A DNA stretch of 5,048 nucleotides from Oscillospiraceae bacterium (GTDB lineage: Bacteria > Bacillota > Clostridia > Oscillospirales > UBA929), in the NCBI GenBank assembly GCA_009777685.1, contig WRLJ01000147.1, forward strand, positions 1 through 5,048, in the 5' to 3' direction. The first letter of the stretch is position 1, and each line of letters starts with the position of its first letter. The notes under the pieces are model-generated. The model was given only the letters and a program-made list of their open reading frames with translations, had not been told where the DNA came from and did not search any database. This document shows, piece after piece, positions 3,457-5,048 of this stretch. The translations under genes and the position numbers were made by a program.

Positions 3457-5048
3457 TTGGCTGTGTCTCCCATGAAGCTGGTGACCATCGCGGGGCCGCT
3501 GGAGGATTTCGACCGGACGATCCGCCATTGCGTGATCAACCGCGAGTTCCATCCGGAGTCCGCGCTGAACGTCATGAAACAGGTCAAGGGGCTGTTCCCG
3601 TTTGAGCGGGACAACCCCTTCGCGGAGCTTCTGCGGCAGGCGCAAATCGTCTCCGACCGCACGGGCGTCGCGCTGGATTACCGCGAGTTTCCCGAGGACG
3701 CCTATCGCGCGGAGGACGCCGCCGCGCTGTTTGCCTGCCTCGAGGAGCGGTTTTCCTCCCTGATGGAAGAACGCGAGGCGCTGCTGGCGCGCATCGAGGA
3801 CGACCGGCAGATTTTGATCCAGTTGGAGCATGTGCGGGAGGTCAATGTCCCGCTTCAGGATTTTTTCCGCTTCACCTATGTCAAATTCCGCTTCGGGCGG
3901 CTCCCGAGGGAAACCTACGCCGGATACAGGCGGCATATCGAGGACCGCCGGGACGTGTTTTTCTTTGAGACGAGCCAAGAGCGCGACTTTGTGTACGGGA
4001 TGTACATGACCCCGCGCCCGAGCGCGGACAGGATCGACTCGCTGTTCGCCTCCTTCCAGTTTGAGCGCATCCATCTCAGCGACCGCATGGAGGGCACCGG
4101 CGACGAGGCCGCCCGCTCCATTTCCCGGGACATACAGGCCTCCGGAGAGCGCGTGGCGGCCATCGACGCGGAGCTGGCGCACCTGCGCCGTGAGGAAAGC
4201 GAGGATTTCCTGCGCTGCTACTCGTTCGTGCGCTATATGAACGACTCCTGCGAGACGCGCCGCTTTGCCGCGCACACGGGCGAGAGCTTTTATATCCTGG
4301 GGTGGGTGCCGGAAAGCGAATTTAGCGAGTTTACCAAAAATCTGGATTCCCACGCGGGCCTCAACTATGTGGTCGCCAGCGAGGACCCGGAGAGCCTGTC
4401 CGATCTCACACCGCCGGTGAAGCTGAAAAACGCGCGCCTGTTCCGCCCGTTTGAGCCGTTTGTCGGCATGTACGGTCTGCCGGCCTATAACGAGATTGAC
4501 CCGACGCCGCTGATGGCGGTCACCTATTCGCTCCTGTTCGGGGCCATGTTCGGGGATTTGGGCCACGGCGCGGTTCTCGCGCTGGCGGGCCTGCTAATGT
4601 GGAAGGCGAAGGGCCTGTGGCTGGGCCGTGTGCTGATTTACGCGGGCGTATGCTCGATGGTCTTCGGCGGCGCGGTCTACGGCTCCGTCTTCGGCTATGG
4701 GACGGGCTACGGCTTTGATGTCCTGCGCCCGGCCTCCAACAGCCAGAGGATACTGGAAATCGCCATTTACGGAGGCGCGGCGCTGATTACGCTGGCCTGC
4801 GCGATGAACATCGTCAACGGCATACGGCAGCGGAACGTGAGCAAGGCGGTGTTCGGCGCGTCGGGGCTGGCGGGCGTCTGCCTGTATTGGGGCGTTGTGC
4901 TTCTGGTGTTCCCCTTCATCGGGTTCGGCTCCTCTCCGGTGGGCCTGCCGGTGCTGCTGGCCGGGGCGGCGCTGCCGCTGCTGCTGGTTTTTTTGCACGA
5001 GCCGCTGGCGTATATGGCCGCCCGCCTGCGCCGCTGGCGCCCGCGCGA
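3457..5048 (+). CDS. ntpI: V/A-type ATPase subunit I (a-type stator membrane subunit), C-terminus beyond window
   Basis: The frame is open from TTG 3457 to the edge, giving 530 residues of a usual 640-660. Subunit I forms the two half-channels through which H+ or Na+ reaches the K ring, and anchors the outer stalks. The first ~348 residues are a cytosolic arm with two coiled-coil segments (about 89-130 and 209-250) and globular parts, including the conserved GESFYILGWVPE (275-286). The membrane domain opens with EIDPTPLMAVTY (346-357) and the hallmark FGDLGHG (365-371). Hydrophobic helices follow at about 372-384, 391-412, 431-448, 466-488 and 495-513. The essential arginine helix of the family (around the S-x-x-R-LWALSLAH region) should lie just past the window end, so ion-path residues cannot be checked. 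It is the third gene of the operon. Reading all codons showed no internal stop or frameshift. Confidence 0.94.
   Translation, partial: MAVSPMKLVTIAGPLEDFDRTIRHCVINREFHPESALNVMKQVKGLFPFERDNPFAELLRQAQIVSDRTGVALDYREFPEDAYRAEDAAALFACLEERFSSLMEEREALLARIEDDRQILIQLEHVREVNVPLQDFFRFTYVKFRFGRLPRETYAGYRRHIEDRRDVFFFETSQERDFVYGMYMTPRPSADRIDSLFASFQFERIHLSDRMEGTGDEAARSISRDIQASGERVAAIDAELAHLRREESEDFLRCYSFVRYMNDSCETRRFAAHTGESFYILGWVPESEFSEFTKNLDSHAGLNYVVASEDPESLSDLTPPVKLKNARLFRPFEPFVGMYGLPAYNEIDPTPLMAVTYSLLFGAMFGDLGHGAVLALAGLLMWKAKGLWLGRVLIYAGVCSMVFGGAVYGSVFGYGTGYGFDVLRPASNSQRILEIAIYGGAALITLACAMNIVNGIRQRNVSKAVFGASGLAGVCLYWGVVLLVFPFIGFGSSPVGLPVLLAGAALPLLLVFLHEPLAYMAARLRRWRPR

Noticed and set aside
1902..4998. 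Several long minus-strand open frames across the ATPase genes, and a 356-codon plus-strand frame at 2327-3397
   Set aside because: They overlap well-supported ATPase genes, have low-complexity compositions and lack ribosome sites. They are shadows of high-GC coding sequence.

Overview
This looks like a GC-rich anaerobic Firmicute, probably a gut or rumen member of the Oscillospirales or Christensenellales. That placement rests on house style rather than a marker gene. The signs are strong GGAGG Shine-Dalgarno sites, two TTG starts in one operon, a bacterial V/A-type ATPase, a clostridial-type uridine phosphorylase and palindromic intergenic repeats.

Layout. Positions 1-212 are the right end of an IS5-family insertion sequence, including the last 63 codons of its DDE transposase. 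From 213 to 627 no convincing gene is visible. That stretch holds inverted repeats, two strong GC hairpins and a possible structured RNA. A near-consensus promoter (TTGACT, 17 bp, TATAAT) at 628-656 drives a uridine phosphorylase gene (udp, 719-1468). A second non-coding stretch, 1469-2048, is mostly repeats: an inverted-repeat element (1539-1782) that contains a different 108-bp palindromic element (1594-1701), then a second copy of the outer family (1803-1907). A probable extended -10 promoter (about 1984-1989) follows.

From 2049 to the window edge runs the start of a V/A-type ATPase operon: a small coiled-coil peripheral-stalk subunit (G/H-like, TTG start), subunit C (central-axle adaptor to the membrane ring) and subunit I (stator membrane subunit, TTG start, cut off by the window end). 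Subunits K, E, F, A, B and D are expected beyond the edge. The three genes are tightly packed (gaps of 3 and 16 nt) and presumably co-transcribed. Together they give stalk, axle adaptor and ion-channel stator of a rotary pump or synthase. Whether it moves H+ or Na+ cannot be told here.

I found no clearly new protein system. The most interesting material is non-coding: the IS appears to sit at a TA inside one copy of a repeat family whose other copies lie between udp and the ATPase operon, one of those copies carries a nested element, and the 257-627 block has paired motifs suggestive of RNA structure.
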